From SZUA-254 sp964596065 (GTDB taxonomy: Bacteria > Bacteroidota > Ignavibacteria > UBA10030 > SZUA-254): DNA of 6,955 nt. Positions 6,184 through 6,955 of this stretch are shown here, piece after piece (the first letter of the stretch is position 1; the number at the start of each line of letters is the position of its first letter). The stretch is taken from positions 1-6,955 of the forward strand of contig CAZQSM010000096.1 of assembly GCA_964596065.1 (NCBI GenBank). Reading direction: 5' to 3'. The translations under genes and the position numbers were made by a program. The notes below the pieces were generated by a model that saw only the letters and a list, made by a program, of their open reading frames with translations, was not told the DNA's origin and ran no database searches.

Positions 6184-6955
6184 CTACGGCTTCTTCCACT
6201 GCGGCACCCTCCCCGGCGTCCACGGCGCCCCGACGGCCTCCATCGAGTCTTCGATTTTCTTCAGGTCGACGTTCACCAAAGTTTTCAGGCTGGCAAGGAC
6301 GGGAGCGAACTCCTCCCCCGCGATCTCATACCCACGGAGAAAGGTTTTTGTCGGCGCCGATGTTGTGGTCCAGAGCTCCCCGACGACGTCGTTGATCCGG
6401 TCGAGGATCGACGGCGGCGTGGCCTCGAAGCGGCTGCTGAGCGTCCTGTCACCCCGGAAGGCGCGCTCGATTTCCTTCATCTTTGCCTCGACGGCGAGCA
6501 CGTCGCTCCGAAGCTGCGCGGGCGCGGCCGGGGCGTCGTGCAGGGCGGTTTTGATGAGCGCGAGCCGGGTCTTTACGTCATCCACCACCTTTGCCGCGCC
6601 GAGCGCGGCGCGCTGAAGCTCGGCCACCTGTTTCTGGAACGCTATGAGCGCGCCCTTGTCCGCGGCGGGGAGCGTCGCGTTGTTGAGCGGTACGGCGGTA
6701 AACGATTCCGGTCCCGCGATCGTGGTCTCCACTCCACCCACGCGCTTCGCCAGCGTGACGGTGTATTTTCCCGGCAGGGCGAGGTGTCCCGACGGGCCTT
6801 CGCGCGGAGAGTCGTCGTCCCCGCCGCCGCCGCCGGATCCGCCGGAGCCCGACGTCGAGGCCGGCCCGAGGGACGGATAGCGCAGGTTCCACGCCACCCT
6901 CGAAAATCCCTTCCCGACCGGCCCGGTCATCCGGCGCACCACGCCGCCGGTCTCG
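6184..6955 (-). CDS. C-terminal part of a sortilin/VPS10-like BNR-repeat 'glycosyl hydrolase' (cut by the window edge)
   Basis: The frame is open from the right edge to a TAG at 6186-6184 and shows about 256 residues. The GTG near 6942 is an internal Val codon, not a start. The sequence begins near RRMTGPVGKGFSRVAWNLRY and continues through a Gly/Asp-rich loop to LPGKYTVTLAKRVGG, a beta-sandwich strand pattern. A helical tail follows with LPAADKGALIAFQKQ, FRGDRTLSSRFE, TPPSILDRIN, EEFAPVLASL and the terminal GAPWTPGRVPQW. This order is what I know from the C-terminus of large (about 1000-residue) secreted proteins annotated as WD40/YVTN/BNR-repeat or sortilin-like glycosyl hydrolases. The propeller part, which would define the fold, lies outside the window. 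Substrate and activity are unproven in the family, so 'hydrolase' is a label only. The Gly-Ser-Gly loop looks like a flexible, low-complexity insertion. No good terminator follows the stop. Confidence 0.85.
   Translation of the reverse strand, partial: ETGGVVRRMTGPVGKGFSRVAWNLRYPSLGPASTSGSGGSGGGGGDDDSPREGPSGHLALPGKYTVTLAKRVGGVETTIAGPESFTAVPLNNATLPAADKGALIAFQKQVAELQRAALGAAKVVDDVKTRLALIKTALHDAPAAPAQLRSDVLAVEAKMKEIERAFRGDRTLSSRFEATPPSILDRINDVVGELWTTTSAPTKTFLRGYEIAGEEFAPVLASLKTLVNVDLKKIEDSMEAVGAPWTPGRVPQWKKP

Overview
The window is GC-rich bacterial DNA. It carries at least six protein-coding genes, two of them cut by the window edges, plus one probable decayed gene. No phage, plasmid, insertion-sequence or CRISPR feature was found. 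Three things suggest an uncultured bacterium of the FCB group or a neighbouring candidate phylum such as Eisenbacteria: a FlgD-like 'type IX sorting' C-terminus (NYPNPFNPTTTIRY core), a secreted fibre-like protein of a kind common in those lineages, and the C-terminus of a large sortilin/BNR-repeat 'glycosyl hydrolase'. This taxonomic reading is inference from gene content, not from a marker gene.

Layout, left to right. Bases 1-1659 (+) hold two tandem HEAT-repeat genes, the first missing its 5' end. Their repeats keep an exact 32-residue period, and the ribosome binding site of the second gene overlaps the end of the first. Bases 1660-1950 show no recognisable gene. Bases 1951-2403 (-) encode a 150-residue protein I cannot assign. 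Bases 2469-2504 form a very strong intrinsic terminator on the minus strand. It closes a two-gene minus-strand operon (2527-5002) encoding a 471-residue secreted fibre-like protein, then a 346-residue secreted protein with a C-terminal sorting domain. Next, on the minus strand, is a PPK2-family polyphosphate:nucleotide phosphotransferase (5090-5968). Between it and the last gene lies a short frame that looks like the remains of a c-type cytochrome, in which the second heme cysteine codon reads TGA. The right edge (6184-6955, -) is the C-terminal part of the sortilin-like protein.

Functionally the window is a set of short, mostly independent units: a probable regulatory or scaffold HEAT pair, a surface or extracellular protein pair, and polyphosphate/nucleotide metabolism. 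I see no clear evidence of a new defence or mobile system. The items most worth a second look are the CxxCH motif interrupted by TGA, the strict 32-residue HEAT repeats with an alternating motif, and the co-transcribed fibre/sorting-domain pair.
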